Below are positions 43,714-57,007 of a stretch of 64,000 nucleotides of DNA, one piece after another (the stretch's first letter is position 1; every line of letters begins with the position of its first letter). The notes beneath the pieces are model-generated. The model saw nothing but the letters and a program-made list of their open reading frames with translations, searched no databases and was not told where the DNA came from. The stretch spans positions 399,696,249-399,760,248 of the forward strand of contig NC_061510.1 of NCBI RefSeq assembly GCF_022539505.1, written 5' to 3'. Made by a program: the position numbers and the translations under genes. The DNA is from Lolium rigidum (lineage: Eukaryota; Streptophyta; Magnoliopsida; Poales; Poaceae).

Positions 43714-45089
43714 GGATAAATGGCAATTCACATATTCTATTCCCCAAAATAAAATACTTGTATTCTAGTATAAATTAGACACTTGACCGTTTTTACTATA
43801 ATTTTATAGTTATTTCAGTATATTACATTTCTTGTCGGATATGAGTGATTTTGCTTCTTTTAACGTTGCACCCACCTCAATTGAACTAAAGCAGCACTAC
43901 TACTGTGGAGTAGAACGGTACTACGTAGAGCACAAAAAAATTATTGAGGGTAGAAACTCTGTTATTCATGTAGTAGAAGTTTCTTTGTTTAGGACCCCAT
44001 ATCAGTTACTCACCTAAGCCTACCATAATGGTAGGTGGTATTGGTGGTGTTCACTTGCCAACAAATTTAACACCTTGACAAGGCGCATGTTATGCACACT
44101 CAAATCCTGAATGTAAATTTTCTGGTAGACTAAATTGTAAATGAATTTCTCGATTTTCTCTGAAGGAATGCCTAGTGCCTACTGCCTTTATCAAATGAAT
44201 TTTATGGAGTAATATCAGATGTGTAGCTCTAAAATGTTTGAAGTCAATGATCCCATTTAAAGCTTTCATCGCTACTATCCTCAAGACATATTTGTCATGC
44301 AAAGATAATTTGTTGAATATCAATAGCAACTACTCCCTCTGGATCCGTTTAAGAGGCAGGCACAACAAATTTCAACCATTAATTTAGTCAACAAATATAA
44401 ATATTTCAATCAACAAGTGAAAACGAACGGATCTTGGATGGCGTGGGAGGTGGAAGCGGACTAATATTTAGAGCTTTGTACATGCTCCTATTAAAATCAT
44501 ATTTCCTCCGATTCATAGTAAGTGTTGGAGTTTTAATTAAAAATTTAAATTAAAAATTTGATGCATAGCTATTGAAATAAACTATGTGTCATCAAGTTTT
44601 TGTGAGATAGAATGTTTGTTGAGATACGTGTCTAATATGTGTATGTGTTAGATTATAGTTCGACTTGTCATAAATTAGGGTAATATTAAATGTTTGGAGC
44701 CGAACTCTGTAACCTGGGTCTATTATATAAAGACACTTTGTGTAGCTAAAATAGATTTGACGCAAGTTATAGATTGGACAAAGGCCGGGTTTGAGGATGG
44801 TCTGACGCTCATGCCAGGGACGCTAGAACGTCGTGTCGTTTACATATACGAATTGTTTGTATCATCTCGCCGGGATTGCCGTCGAAGGTACTATGATAGT
44901 ACATGGAGTATAATATACTTTGCACCTTTGACCATAATAGTGTTGATTTTCTGTTTACACGAAGAATACAAAAGTAAGAGCTCAAATCATTTTTTTATGA
45001 ACATGAAAAACACATTTTAGGTGTTTAAAGTCTTATTTTTTTGCATAGGCCACAAGAATACAGAACAGTTCACCGAACTTCAAATCTGT
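43714..45089. other. Unassigned AT-rich DNA with MITE scraps
   Basis: A single Stowaway-like end (tactccctctggatccg) at 44331-44348 and another (ttcctccgattcatagtaag) at about 44504-44523 lack clear partners. An open frame of 108 codons at 44694-45020 has no recognisable features. Confidence 0.4.
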
Positions 45090-45353
45090 ATACTCCCTCC
45101 TTTCCAAAAATATTTTGCCTATAAAATATGGTCAAACTCAAACTATGTAAATTTTAACCAATTATATAACTAAATATATCGAATTTTATAATATGAAATC
45201 AGTATTATTAGAATCATGGAGAAATATATTTTCATATGTTATACATTTTATATTATAGATATTGATATTTTTTCCTAAATAGTCGGTGAAACCTTTATAA
45301 AATTTGACTTTTTCTGAAAACTATACATAACGTATTTTGGGAGGGAGAGAGTA
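45090..45353. mobile_element. Stowaway-type MITE
   Basis: About 264 bp, from tatactccctcctttcc to gggagggagagagta. The termini pair as inverted repeats with ta at each end. AT-rich interior, non-coding. Confidence 0.75.
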
Positions 45354-45411
45354 TTATACAAATTCATGTATAGTGGGACCAGTAAAATAAAATATTGGAT
45401 GCTAAAAACAA

Positions 45412-45672
45412 TACTCCCTCCGTTTTTATTTAGTTCACGTTCTGGGTGTAGTCAAAGTCAATCTTTGCAAAGTTTGACCAAGAATATAAGAAAAACTATC
45501 AATATGTATAATACCAAATACATATAATATAAAAATATACTTCATAAAGATTCTAATATATTAAATATTATATTACAGATGTTGATACTTTCTTGTAAAT
45601 ATTTGGTCAAAGTTCACAAGATTTAACTTTAGCCAAACTCAGAACGTGAAATATTTGTGAACGGAGGGAATA
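45412..45672. mobile_element. Stowaway-type MITE
   Basis: About 261 bp. Left end tactccctccgtttttattt with gttcacgttctg; right end cagaacgtgaaatatttgtg with aacggagggaata. These pair over more than 30 bases. Flanked by ta. Confidence 0.85.
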
Positions 45673-46311
45673 CTGTATTTCCGAAAAGAGCGCCCATGCT
45701 CCCCGAGCTCCCCTCGGCACTATCTAAGGGGATGTACCATTCGTAGGTTAGTTCCAGAAATGGAAAAGAGGAGACTGAAATATTGCAGTATAAATTGTGC
45801 TAGTAGACGTGTTCTTCGCTGTCATCGTACCTGATCACTACAAAACATGCAAAGTTTCGGACCATATGGTACACCATCATGTGTAATCTAAGAATGTGCT
45901 GTTCGTAGTAGAATAAATAATACACACTGCGGTTGTCACTTTGCTTTCTGACTTGCTGGCAAATTTGGCATGATACTACCTAGCTATACACAGGACATCA
46001 TGTCCGATCCATGCTTGCATGCTCATACGCAGCCGAGGAAATCTGAGTACAGCTGGGTATTCCTGATACTGGCATCCAGAAAACGTTAATGGGATAGGGA
46101 TAATTTGGGGATGGCAAGAAGATTGTGTGGTCGTGTCCTTCTTTTTATAATATTGGTATTTGGTCCTTCTAATTATAGAGAGAATTGATGATGGAATTAA
46201 TATATGGCCATCACTATCTCATAACAGAACGTCCCGCAAAAGAAGAAGAAAAAACCATATTGAAGTTCTTAGCTATGTCGAACCATTTTCTTCTGAAGTG
46301 ATGAATTATTA
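45673..46311. other. Unassigned intergenic DNA left of the LINE
   Basis: About 0.64 kb with no gene or element recognised. Confidence 0.4.
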
Positions 46312-46367
46312 TACAATCTATATCTCACAAGAATTGTCTTAGATTTGTCAAAATTTAGATATATCTC
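46312..46367. mobile_element. Left half of a Stowaway MITE split by the LINE
   Basis: tacaatctatatctcacaag and attgtcttagatttgtc match the reverse complement of 62517-62594 (aaatctaagacaactctttc, then atgagacggaggtagta). The two halves therefore belong to one MITE separated by 16 kb of later insertions. Confidence 0.75.
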
Positions 46368-46379
46368 TGCGGACGGAAA

Positions 46380-48713
46380 ATGACCGTTGGAAAGGGCTCT
46401 GGCGACGCGGAGGGCGACACGGGCGGTGATCCCGCTACGCCGTCCCCGGCGGTCGCTCAGCTCCGTCTCAACGGCGGAAAGGCACCGGAGCGGCCTCTCG
46501 ACGGTCGGTTTTGGGTGCTAGCGCCGTCGGACGACGAGGCTGAAGATGAAGACGCCATGGAGGACACCTCGCCACTTCGTGATGCAGATTCCATTCGGTA
46601 TCTCTGTCGCACGCCGGAGGTGGTTGATGACAGGGAACTCAACAAGTCCACTCAGGAGCTGGCAAGGAGGACGATCAAGCGTCTACATCGACGACATATG
46701 CAGAGAAAGGCTGCCATGGATTTCATGGCGATGAAAGGTACGTTGGTTTCACCATCGCCGACGCCGTTGGGCAGATCGATTCCAAAGTCTCTGAATCTAC
46801 CCGTGTTAGAGCCATCTGTTTTCAACGATGATGGTCAAGAAGGATGGACGGTCGTACATCGGCGACGTTGGTCGCCGGAGCTCGACAAGAAAACGTCGGA
46901 TCCGGTGATTGAGCCGGTTATTGCGGGGCGTTCAAAAATTCATGGCATGGGCTCGACTCTTTTGAAGCCTCCTTCTGTTTTATCTGATCGAAGAGGCCCA
47001 GCCCGGACGGCACGGTGTAGGCCTATCCCGGGGAGGACTGATCGGTCTGTTGAGACCCATCGTCCGATCCAAGTCAAAGTCGGAGGCGTTGTCGCTGGGC
47101 ACGCTTTTAGACGTCTACTAGGGTTTTCCTGGCGGAAGATAGAGAGGGGAGAGCAGGTTGTCCAGCAGCCGCACTCCAACCAGACGATGAGCGGAGATGG
47201 TGGCCAGGGTGGTTTCAACCCTGGGAGGGGCACCTTCAACCAGGGTCGCGGGGGCTTCCAGTCTCGTGGGGGTTTTGCCGTCGGTTGGGTTGGCAATGCA
47301 CGCGGGCGCATGGGGCAAGGAGGCGGCCGAGGAGGGCAAGGCTTCAATGGGGGCCGTGGTTACCAAGGTACTGGACACACTGGCTCTGGTCATAATTTTG
47401 TTCAAGGGCAATCAAGTGGGACAGCCGGAGGCGGAAATTTTTCAAGTGCTAGAGATGAGAATTGGGGGGACAGAGGAATTACAATAACAATTTTTACATA
47501 ATAATAGAGCAGGCTATGGGAATAACCAGCAGCGATGGGTTAGTCAGAATAATGTTGGCAGGGGAGGAGCTTTTCAGTCACGGTTCCGAGGTAATAATGA
47601 TGATGCAGCGGATAGGAGTCGGATTGATGCGGACTTGCTTCATCAAACGGTTCAGGCCGTAGTGGCTGCGGTGACGACGGTACAAAAGGCACCTGAGGTG
47701 AGTAATACATCAAGACTTAATGGGGTAGCTGGAGTATTAGATCCGAATGTGGCAGGGGTGAATCCTAATGCGGCCGTGCAACAAAGCAACAAGGTTGTGG
47801 AGCCTCAGGTGGTTCAAGGAAATGCAAGAGAAAATGAACGATCAGGAACCACAAAGAAAAAGGAGGACAAGGAGGTCTGTTTCCGTTGCAAAAAATCTGG
47901 TCATTTTTATTGATGATTGCACTACACCATATTGTGACATATGTGAGTCTATTCATCATATATCCTCAGCATGCCATCTTTTACAAGCTCCAAAACCTAC
48001 TGCCATTCTTCATGGGTATGCCAATGAGGCCCTTATGTTCTTTGAGATGCCATGTGGAGCTTTCAAAGCCAAGGTGGAGAACCCTAAGCTTGTCAAAGTG
48101 TCTGTGGAGGGAGAGGTAATGACTATACCTGAGATTATTGAGCATATGAAGTGGATTGTGCCCTTTGAGAAATTTCATTGGGAAGTTTATCATTACAAGG
48201 ATAATATATAGAGAGTGAAGCTACCAAGAAAACAAGAAGTGAAGAGGCTCAAGAATTTTGGCTCTTATGTATGTCCACAAAAGGACACTGTTTTGTTCTT
48301 TGATTTCTGGTCTTCAGTGAGCCATTATATATGTTGCCAGAGGTGTGGGTTCGTGTTGATGGGGTACCTTCCGATATGAGAGCTGACTATTTGTCCCTAT
48401 GGGGGATTGGTTCTCATTTTGGAAAAACTTTGGATGTAGACATGCCTTTTACTCGTAAGAATAAGTTGCTTAGGATCAAGATTGGGTGTTTGGACCGCAA
48501 TCTTATTCCTAGGGACAGTGATATTTTTATTAGGAGGGGTTTCTACAAGCTTCGTTTTGAGGTTGAGACAGGTCATGTTGCTCAGGAGGTGAATATGGCT
48601 GAGGCAAATAATGACAAGGATGGGGGTGGTGATCCAAATAATGGTTTGGGGAATGGTGATGGCCACAATGATATGGAGATGGATGCTAAAGGTGCGGAGG
48701 ATGAGGGAAATGC
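46380..48713 (+). pseudogene. LINE ORF1, part 1 (N-terminus, Gly-rich region, CCHC knuckle, RNA-binding region)
   Basis: ATG at 46380, only about 12 bases after the element start, gives MTVGKGSGDAEGDTGGDP. An acidic region (APSDDEAEDEDAMEDTS), a basic helix (ARRTIKRLHRRHMQRKAAM) and a Gly/Arg/Phe-rich RGG-like stretch (GGQGGFNPGRGTFNQGRGGF) follow. The first frame ends at 47501. Reading shifts to a frame ending CFRCKKSGHF at about 47905 and then to one with IDDC, completing a CX2CX4HX4C zinc knuckle with more cysteines after it. The next part (PEVWVRVDGVPSDMRADYLS, GIGSHFGKTLDVDM) resembles the DUF4283-type region of plant LINE ORF1. A stop lies near 48211. At 48713 the Copia element interrupts the frame (NGDGHNDMEMDAKGAEDEGN). 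Confidence 0.8.
48709..48713. repeat. Left target-site duplication of the Copia element
   Basis: aatgc, repeated at 57003-57007 directly after the right LTR. This fixes the LTR start at 48714 even though its first bases are ta instead of tg. Confidence 0.85.
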
Positions 48714-50437
48714 TAATGGGGTTCGTAGCATAGAAAACAAAAAATTTCCTACCACAAGACGAATAAATCCAAGATCTAATCTATGGAACACCCAAGATCT
48801 AATCTACAAGATCGGAGCAACGAGATTGATATGAGACTAACCCTCGAAGATTTCCAAAGCCTACGAGATCAGATCTCGTTGTTGATGTAGACGATCGTCC
48901 CCGTGCCGCAATCCGAGCAGCACTTCCGTACTCTGGCCACGCGTACGGTGTCGATGAAGCCCTTCCTCTCCCCGTTCCAGTGGGCAGCGGAGGTGTGGTA
49001 GATCTCCTCCAAGTTCCAGTAGCACGACGGCGTGGTGGTGGTGGTGGAGGAAGAAAAGCCGCAGGGCTTCGCCTAAGCTCGGAGCAGCGTATGGTGGAGG
49101 AGAGAGGCGGCCAGAGGAGGAGACAATGGGTGGGTATGGCCGGCCACCCCTCCCCTCTTTATATAGGGGGCCACGTCGGCTGGGGTGGCCCCCTTTCCCA
49201 TCTAGGGTTAGGGGGGCGGCGGCCAAGTGGGGGGAAGAGGGATTTCTTCCCCCCCAAGTAGATCCCCCCTAGGGTTTTGGGGAAACCCTAGGGGTTTGGC
49301 CGGCTGGGCCTTGAGGGGCATGTGCCCCTGGCCCATTAGGCTAGGGAGCACCCCTCGGCCCATGCTAGGCCTCCTAGGGTCGTGGGCCCACCGGTGGGAC
49401 CCCGGAACCTTCTAGAACCTTCCCGGTCATCAACCGAAAAATCCCGAACTTTTCCGAAACCTAGAAATCAACTTCCCTTATATGAATCTTATTCTCCGAC
49501 TATTCCGGACCTCCTCGTGACGTCCTGGATCCCATCCGAGACTCCGAACAAACTTCGTCTCCATACCATACTCAAATCTACTCATGCGACATCGAACCTT
49601 AAGCGCGTCACCCTACGGTTCGCGAACTATGCAGACATGGTCGAGATTCCTCTCCGAGCAATAACCAATAGCGGGATCTGGAGATCCATAATGGCTCCCA
49701 CATATTCAACGATGACTTAGTGATCGATTGAACCATTTACATACGATGCCGATTCCCTTTGTCACGCGATATTTTACTTGTCCGAGGTTCGATCATCGGT
49801 ATCTCCATACCTTGTTCAACCTCGTTACCGACAAGTACTCTTTACTCGTACCGTGGTATGTCATCTCTTATGATACAATCATATGCTTGCAAGCTAATCA
49901 GACGACATTCCACCGAGAGGGCCCAGAGTATATCTATCCGTCGTCGGGATGGACAAATCCCACTGTTGATCCATATGCCTCAACTCACACTTTCCGAATA
50001 CTTAATCCCATCTTTATAACCACCCATTTACGCAATGGCGTTTGATGTAATCAAAGTACCCTTCCGTGTAAGTGATTTACATGATCTCATGGTCGAAGGA
50101 CTTAGGCAACTATGTACCGAAAGCTTATAGCAAATTGAACTTAATGACTTGATCTTATGCTATGCTTATTTGGGTGTCCGTCCATTATATCATTCACCTA
50201 ATGACATAACCTTGTTATTAATAACATCCAATGTTCATGATCACGAAACCATGATCATCCATTAATCAACAAGCTAGTTATACAAGAGGCTTACTAGGGA
50301 CTCCTTGTTGTTTACATAACACACATGTATCAATGTTTCGGTTAATACAATTATAGCATGGGATGTAAACATTTATCATGAACACTAAGATATAACAATA
50401 ACTAATTTATTATTGCCTCTTGGGCATATCTCCAACA
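48714..50437 (-). repeat. Left LTR (3' LTR in element sense) of the Copia element
   Basis: 1724 bp. Its outermost bases are ta where the other copy has tg. A TATA box (plus strand ctttatata, 49157-49165) lies in a GC-rich promoter-like context. Confidence 0.92.
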
Positions 50438-50451
50438 GCTCTCCCACTTGC
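50438..50451 (-). promoter_or_regulatory. Polypurine tract of the Copia element
   Basis: The plus strand reads gctctcccacttgc next to the LTR, so the element strand has gcaagtgggagagc just before the 3' LTR. Similar tracts are used by BARE-type elements. Confidence 0.85.
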
Positions 50452-53400
50452 ACTAGAGTCAATAATCTAGTTTACATTTGAAAAGATATAACACCTTGGC
50501 CTTCTGGTGCTTATCATGTTTTGCTTACGGGAGAGGTTTTAGTCAACGAATCTGACATGCTCAGAAACGTATGTATTTTGCAATTCATTTGCGTCTCGAC
50601 GCATCACTCATTTTCCAAATGAGTCGGCATTAATTGTATATGCTTAGTCCTCTGGTGGAACCTTAATTCCGCGGTCTGAAAATAAGTCCTAATATTGTCA
50701 TACACAATATAGCTTCAAAGTTCTGACACTATCGGAACTACACCAAGTTCTCAAAGAACTCCTCGACTTAACATCCTCAGTCATTGTCAAAACAATGACA
50801 TACTCTGCCTTCGTTTGTAGAATCCGTCACAATTTAGAATTGATCTAAATCTAGCATAGACTTCTTCTAGCTCATTGTGCCACCTTTTAAACAACACTTA
50901 GCCTAATTGAGATTGAAATTTTATTTTTATATGTGATCAAACTAATATCGATGCAACACTTTACAGCGATTTGTTTATCATTACCCATATAAAACTATAT
51001 ATATATATATCCTTGGTTCTTCTAAAGCACTCAGGGATATTCTTGTTGTTGTCCAATGATCATTACATGAATCATTTTGGTATATGCTCGTAACACTTTA
51101 GAGCACAGGACATCTGACTTTGTACATATTATTCGTGATCTAAAGTCACTCATGTGTTTTTACTCATTGAGTGTCAAATACACTCAAATCTTGTTAAACC
51201 TTCACATGGAAAAGAACACCTTCTTAACATTTTTATATTGAACTACTTCAATATTCATTCTATGTACTTCGACTTAAACTTATTATGTGTTTCAATCTAT
51301 CTTCATAGATCTTGACACTAAATATGTTTCAGTCCATATCCTTTCATTGAAATTAATTCTCAATGAAACCTTTTATTCACATCAAGTATATATAATTACA
51401 TTATTTATAATCTACATAAAGTATTATAAATATGTCTCAGCGCTCCCACTTAATTTCTTGCAAATGCAAGCATCTTCATCATTTCTGATGAAATCGAAAA
51501 CTCTTTGACTATTTCATCTGGTGAAGATTCCAACTCCGCGATACTCACTTCATCTAATTGAAGTTTGTATACCTATCTAGTATTCCACGGACCAGCAAAA
51601 CTCTTGGTTGTATCTAGTATACATCCTTCATACATACTTCTGGTAAGGAATGTATTTCTGCCATCCTACTATCATATCTCATAAAAGAAATATGTAGCGA
51701 TTACTAGAATAATCCACACAGACTATAAGCATTGCCACGGAAGATCTAATCTTATCGTAGTCAACTCTTTGAACTTTGTCGTAAACAACTTTTCGATAAG
51801 TCAAGCTTCTTTAAGGATATTCCATCCAAGTCCATCTATTTTATAGATCCATTTACTTTCAAAAAGTATTCATCTATCTTGGATTTCATGGCGCATAGCC
51901 ATTTTAACGGAGTCGTGGCCCATCATAACTTCTTTGTTTGCAGCTTGGTTTATCATTGTTCAAAATCAATCCTTTGTCCACAAATCATTTATTTGATCAC
52001 AAAGTAAACCATACCTACAAGGTTCAATATGTACTTCGATCTCCATGGCTAAAACACTTTGTAGTCATGGGAGCCATGATCGTCGTAGCCGCTTCCGAAC
52101 CATTTCCGATGCTGCGCTACTCTGATCATTATGCTCAGGTTCGTAAACCTTATCAAGTTCTATTGTCCTCCCATTCAAATACTTCGCTAGAAAACAATTT
52201 CTTGGAAATAAGCAAGTAACATTAACAAACACTTTTGTCTTTTACTTCATAGTGGGAAGAATTCCCAATCCATTCTCTTGAGATAACCAACAAAGACATT
52301 CATTCGGTTTTGGTTGTAAACTCATTTACTTATACCAAAATTTTAAGAAAGGACTATTAGGGTTTATACCCATGCCATAACTTGTATGGTGTCATTTCAA
52401 CGGATCATGATGATGCTCTATTCAGTGTAAAAGCGGTAGTCTCTAAAGCATAATCCACAAAAATATAATGGCTTCATTTTATTTTATCTCATCATTAATC
52501 CAAAAAGGTTTGGATACGTCTCTCAGACACTTTATCATCACTATGATACTCCAAGAAACATGAGTTATAGAACAACTTCATAACTCTCTTAGATGTTCGC
52601 TAAAACTCGTAATTCAAATATTTCCATTATGATCCAATCATAGATATTTGACTTTTCTATTACGATGATTTCCACTTCATGCTGAAATTTATTTGAATCC
52701 ATTCAAATGTTACAAACTTCTTCCTTATCGAATATATCCACATATATATACTCAATTCATTGTTGGAAGTTTTCATGAAGTAGAAGAATCTCCCGCACAC
52801 AACTATGCCCAATGAACCATATACATCACCATGTATGTTTCCACTAAGTTAGTTGCCCGTTCAACTCTTGGCCTATGAACGGTATTTAAGTCATTTCCTT
52901 TTAGAAGAGATTTGCAAGCGCCAAATGATTCAAAAATCATATGACTCCAAAAATTCCATTCAAATGGAGTTCCTTCATGCGTTCCTTTCTAGCATGACCT
53001 AAATGGTGGTTCCACTAATGAGTGGAATTCACATCATTTGCCTTATGGCATTTTAGCATCAGTGTTATGTATGTGTGTTTCACCATTAAGATTTATAATA
53101 ACTTATCCATCGTACATGGAGTAATGTCATAATTTGAACAACTCATTGTTTTCATTTGACCAGAGAAAAATAACAGTTTATTGAGTTCTTTATTATAAAT
53201 TCTAAGGGCTAGGTAGAATGCCAACGACAATAGTCTTTTCTTTCTTTCTGCCAAAATATCTTTTGTAGTTTCTCTTTTAGCTTTCCTCATTCTCAGAAAA
53301 ACACTTCACCTTCAATAACTTGTAGGTACATTGGTCAAATACCAATAACCTTGAGGTTCTTACTTTAAAGTTGATCATCATATGACAAGTGTTCCAGATT

Positions 53401-53472
53401 TCACTATTAGTAATTTTGTAATATGATGAACAATTTCACTCATAATTTTATCCATCATATCATGATGACTTT

Positions 53473-53640
53473 CCGAGACCATGTCTGTACATGTTAGGCT
53501 CGTAAATTTTAACCTCAGTATTCGCATGTGCAAATCTGGCTTGCACCCGTTGTATGCACACGTAGAATCTATCACACCCGATCATCACGTGATGCTTCGA
53601 AACGACGAGTCTTAGCAACGGTGCATACTAAGGACGATCA
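53473..53640. repeat. Internal direct repeat of the Copia interior, copy 1
   Basis: Shares with 54322-54485 ccatgtctgtacatg, gtgtgcaaa-type words, ttacacccgttgtatg (with variants), gatcatcacg, gatgcttc and gcaacggtgcata, in order. Copies are about 850 bases apart and visibly diverged. Confidence 0.75.
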
Positions 53641-54321
53641 CTTCATGGATATGCGAATATCGTTAGTGCCCAACTAGTTGGAGGATCGGGACGCCTAGCG
53701 TCTTCAACCTTCGTACAATCCCATAAAACTTATGAGTTTATGTAGTCTCACTAGATTATATTCTATCATATTGCAATAGGGTCTTAGATATCACACATAT
53801 CTCATACCTTGCTTATTTCTGAAAACAAAATTTCCAGCTCCTTACTTTTCAAACGGATTTGAACTTCAAGTTTCACGGAGACAAGATGATTTGGTACTAA
53901 TTGAAACCATTGCTCTTTGAATCATCAATGTGAGGTTTACTTAAAAGTTTGCATTAGGACTTAATCATATCTTGATTCTTTAACAATACGGTAGCAGTCC
54001 GTAAAGTTACTTGTCAGACTTAATAGTATTTCTATCTCAATTACAAGACTAGCGCATGGTAGAAAACGGATGCCAATTCTACAAACTTTAATTCAAAATA
54101 CTATTCAGACTATGTTCATGATAATTAGTTCATGTTTTAATCTAATTACTAATGAACTCCCACTTAATACAACATCCCTCATGGTTGTTTAAATGGCACA
54201 CGATCCATATCCACTACACCAAAACCGATCATCACGTGAGATGATGTAGCTTCAATGGTGAACATCAACATGTTGATCATATCATCCATATGACTCGTGT
54301 TCAACCTTTCGGTTTCCTGTG

Positions 54322-54485
54322 TCCCGAGGCCATGTCTGTACATGCTAGGCTCACCAAGCAAACCCAAGTATTCCGCGTGTGCAAACATGGCTTACACCCG
54401 TTGTATGTGAATGTAGAATCTATCACATCCGATCATCACGAGATGCTTCAAAACGACGAACTGTAGCAACGGTGCATACGAGGGG
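54322..54485. repeat. Internal direct repeat of the Copia interior, copy 2
   Basis: Partner of 53473-53640. Confidence 0.75.
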
Positions 54486-55263
54486 AGAACACTTTATTAT
54501 CTTGATATTAATGTGAGGGATCATCTTATAATGCTACTGTCGCAATCTAAGCAAGATAAGATGCATAAAGGATTAACATCACATGCAATTCATAATATGT
54601 GATATGATATGGCCTTTCTTCTTGTGCTTTTGATCTCCATCTCCAAAGCACACGAGCATGATCTCCATCATCACCAAGCATTGCACCAAGGTCCATGGCA
54701 CCGCTTCATGGTTGTCCATCACTTATAGCTACTATAACAACTACTTGAAATAAAGCTATTACATGATGAATAGACACGCAGAGTCTTAACAAATTTAAAG
54801 ACAACCATTAGGCTCCTGCCGGTTGCCATAATACAATAATGAACATCTCATACAAATATAATCATCATCACATCATGGCCATATCACATCACCAAACCCT
54901 GCAAAAACAAGTTAGACGCCTCTAATTTGGTTTGCATATTTTACGTGGTTTAGGCTTTTCGAGTAAGATCCAATCTACCTACGAACATGAACCACAACGG
55001 TGATACTAGTGTTGTCAATAGAAAGAGTAAATTGGATCTTCACTATGGTGGGAGAGACAGACACCCGCAAAGCCACTTATGCAATACAAGTTGCATGTCA
55101 AGCGTGGAGCAAGTCTCATGAGACGCGGTCATGTAAAGTTAGCCCGGGCCGCTTCATCCCACCATCCCGCAAGATGCAAAGTACACAAACTAAAGCAACA
55201 AAAGCATCAACGCCCACAAAACCATTGTGTTCTACTCGTGCAACAGATCTATGCATAGACATG

Positions 55264-55275
55264 GCTCTGATACCA
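55264..55275 (-). promoter_or_regulatory. Primer-binding site, initiator tRNA-Met type
   Basis: The element strand reads tggtatcagagc one base after the 5' LTR. This is the complement of the initiator tRNA-Met 3' end used by most plant Copia elements. Confidence 0.92.
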
Positions 55276-55276
55276 C

Positions 55277-57002
55277 TGATGGGGTTCGTAGCATAGAAAA
55301 CAAAAAATTCCTACCGCAAGACGAATAAATCCAAGATCTAATCTATGGAACACCCAAGATCTAATCTACAAGATCGGAGCAACGAGATTGATATGAGACT
55401 AACCCTCAAAGATTTCCAAAGCCTACGAGATCAGATCTCGTTGTTGATGTAGACGATCGTCCCCGTGCCGCAATCCGGCACAGCACTTCCGTACTCGGTC
55501 GCGCGTACGGTGTCGATGAAGCCCTTCCTCTCCCCGTTCCAGCGGGCAGCGGAGGTGTGGTAGATCTCCTCCAAGTTCCAGCAGCACGATGGCGTGGTGG
55601 TGGTGGTGGAGGAAGAAAAGCTGCAGGGCTTCGCCTAAGCCGGAGCAGCGTATGGTGGAGGAGAGAGGCGGCCAGAGGAGGAGACAATGGGTGGGTATGG
55701 CCGGCCACCCCTCCCCTCTTTATATAGGGGGCCAGGTCGGCTGGGGTGGCCCCCTTTCCCATCTAGGGTTAGGGGGGCGGCGGCCAAGTGAGGGGAAGAG
55801 GGATTTCTTCCCCCCCAAGTTGATCCCCCCTAGGGTTTTGGGGAAACCCTAGGGGTTTGGCCGGCTGGGCCTTGAGGGGCATGTGCCCCTGGCCCATTAG
55901 GCTAGGGAGCACCCCTCGGCCCATGCTAGGCCTCCTAGGGTCGTGGGCCCACTCGGTGGGACCCCGGAACCTTCTAGAACCTTCCCGGTCATCAACCGGA
56001 AAAATCCCGAACTTTTCCGAAACCTAGAAATCAACTTCCCTTATATGAATCTTATTCTCCGGACTATTCCGGACCTCCTCGTGACGTCCTGGATCCCATC
56101 CGAGACTCCGAACAAACTTCGTCTCCATACCATACTCAAATCTACTCATGCGACATCGAACCTTAAGCGCGTCACCCTACGGTTCGCGAACTATGCAGAC
56201 ATGGTCGAGACTCCTCTCCGAGCAATAACCAATAGCGGGATCTGGAGATCCATAATGGCTCCCACATATTCAACGATGACTTAGTGATCGATTGAACCAT
56301 TTACATACGATGCCGATTCCCTTTGTCACGCGATATTTTACTTGTCCGAGGTTCGATCATCGGTATCTCCATACCTTGTTCAACCTCGTTACCGACAAGT
56401 ACTCTTTACTCGTACCGTGGTATGTCATCTCTTAAGATACAATCATATGCTTGCAAGCTAATCAGACGACATTCCACCGAGAGGGCCCAGAGTATATCTA
56501 TCCGTCGTCGGGATGGACAAATCCCACTGTTGATCCATATGCCTCAACTCACACTTTCTGAATACTTAATCCCATCTTTATAACCACCCATTTACGCAAT
56601 GGCGTTTGATGTAATCAAAGTACCCTTCCGGTGTAAGTGATTTACATGATCTCATGGTCGAAGGACTTAGGCAACTATGTACCGAAAGCTTATAGCAAAT
56701 TGAACTTAATGACTTGATCTTATGCTATGCTTATTTGGGTGTCTGTCCATTATATCATTCACCTAATGACATAACCTTGTTATTAATAACATCCAATGTT
56801 CATGATCACGAAACCATGATCATCCATTAATCAACAAGCTAGTTATACAAGAGGCTTACTAGGGACTCCTTGTTGTTTACATAACACACATGTATCAATG
56901 TTTCGGTTAATACAATTATAGCATGGGATGTAAACATTTATCATGAACACTAAGATATAACAATAACTAATTTATTATTGCCTCTTGGGCATATCTCCAA
57001 CA
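55277..57002 (-). repeat. Right LTR (5' LTR in element sense) of the Copia element
   Basis: 1726 bp, TG...CA intact, followed by the target duplication aatgc at 57003-57007. TATA box on the element strand at 55718-55726. Confidence 0.92.
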
Positions 57003-57007
57003 AATGC

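Larger units (their letters stand above)
50452..55262 (-). other. Interior of the Copia element, non-coding
   Basis: 4.8 kb of AT-rich DNA with many stops in all frames. It contains a diverged internal direct repeat (53473-53640 and 54322-54485; shared words include ccatgtctgtacatg, ttgtatg and tagaatctatcacaccc-like blocks), so part of the interior was duplicated. No protein domain was seen. Confidence 0.7.
48714..57002 (-). mobile_element. BARE/Angela-like Ty1-Copia LTR retrotransposon without coding capacity
   Basis: LTRs at 48714-50437 and 55277-57002. On the element strand they begin tgttggagatatgcccaaga and end ctacgaaccccatca, close to the BARE/WIS/Angela LTR start. The PBS and PPT place it on the minus strand. 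The 5-bp duplication is aatgc. The 4.8-kb interior has no open frame above 100 codons on either strand and none of the Copia protease, integrase or RT motifs that I looked for. The LTRs look about 98-99 percent identical by eye, so the loss of genes predates this insertion; it is a non-autonomous type and moved in trans. Confidence 0.9.

Noticed and set aside
44694..45020. 108-codon plus-strand frame between MITEs
   Set aside because: AT-rich region, no domain, and no homologous context.
51938..52219. Plus-strand frame inside the Copia interior
   Set aside because: Opposite to the element's strand, short, and without any retroelement domain.
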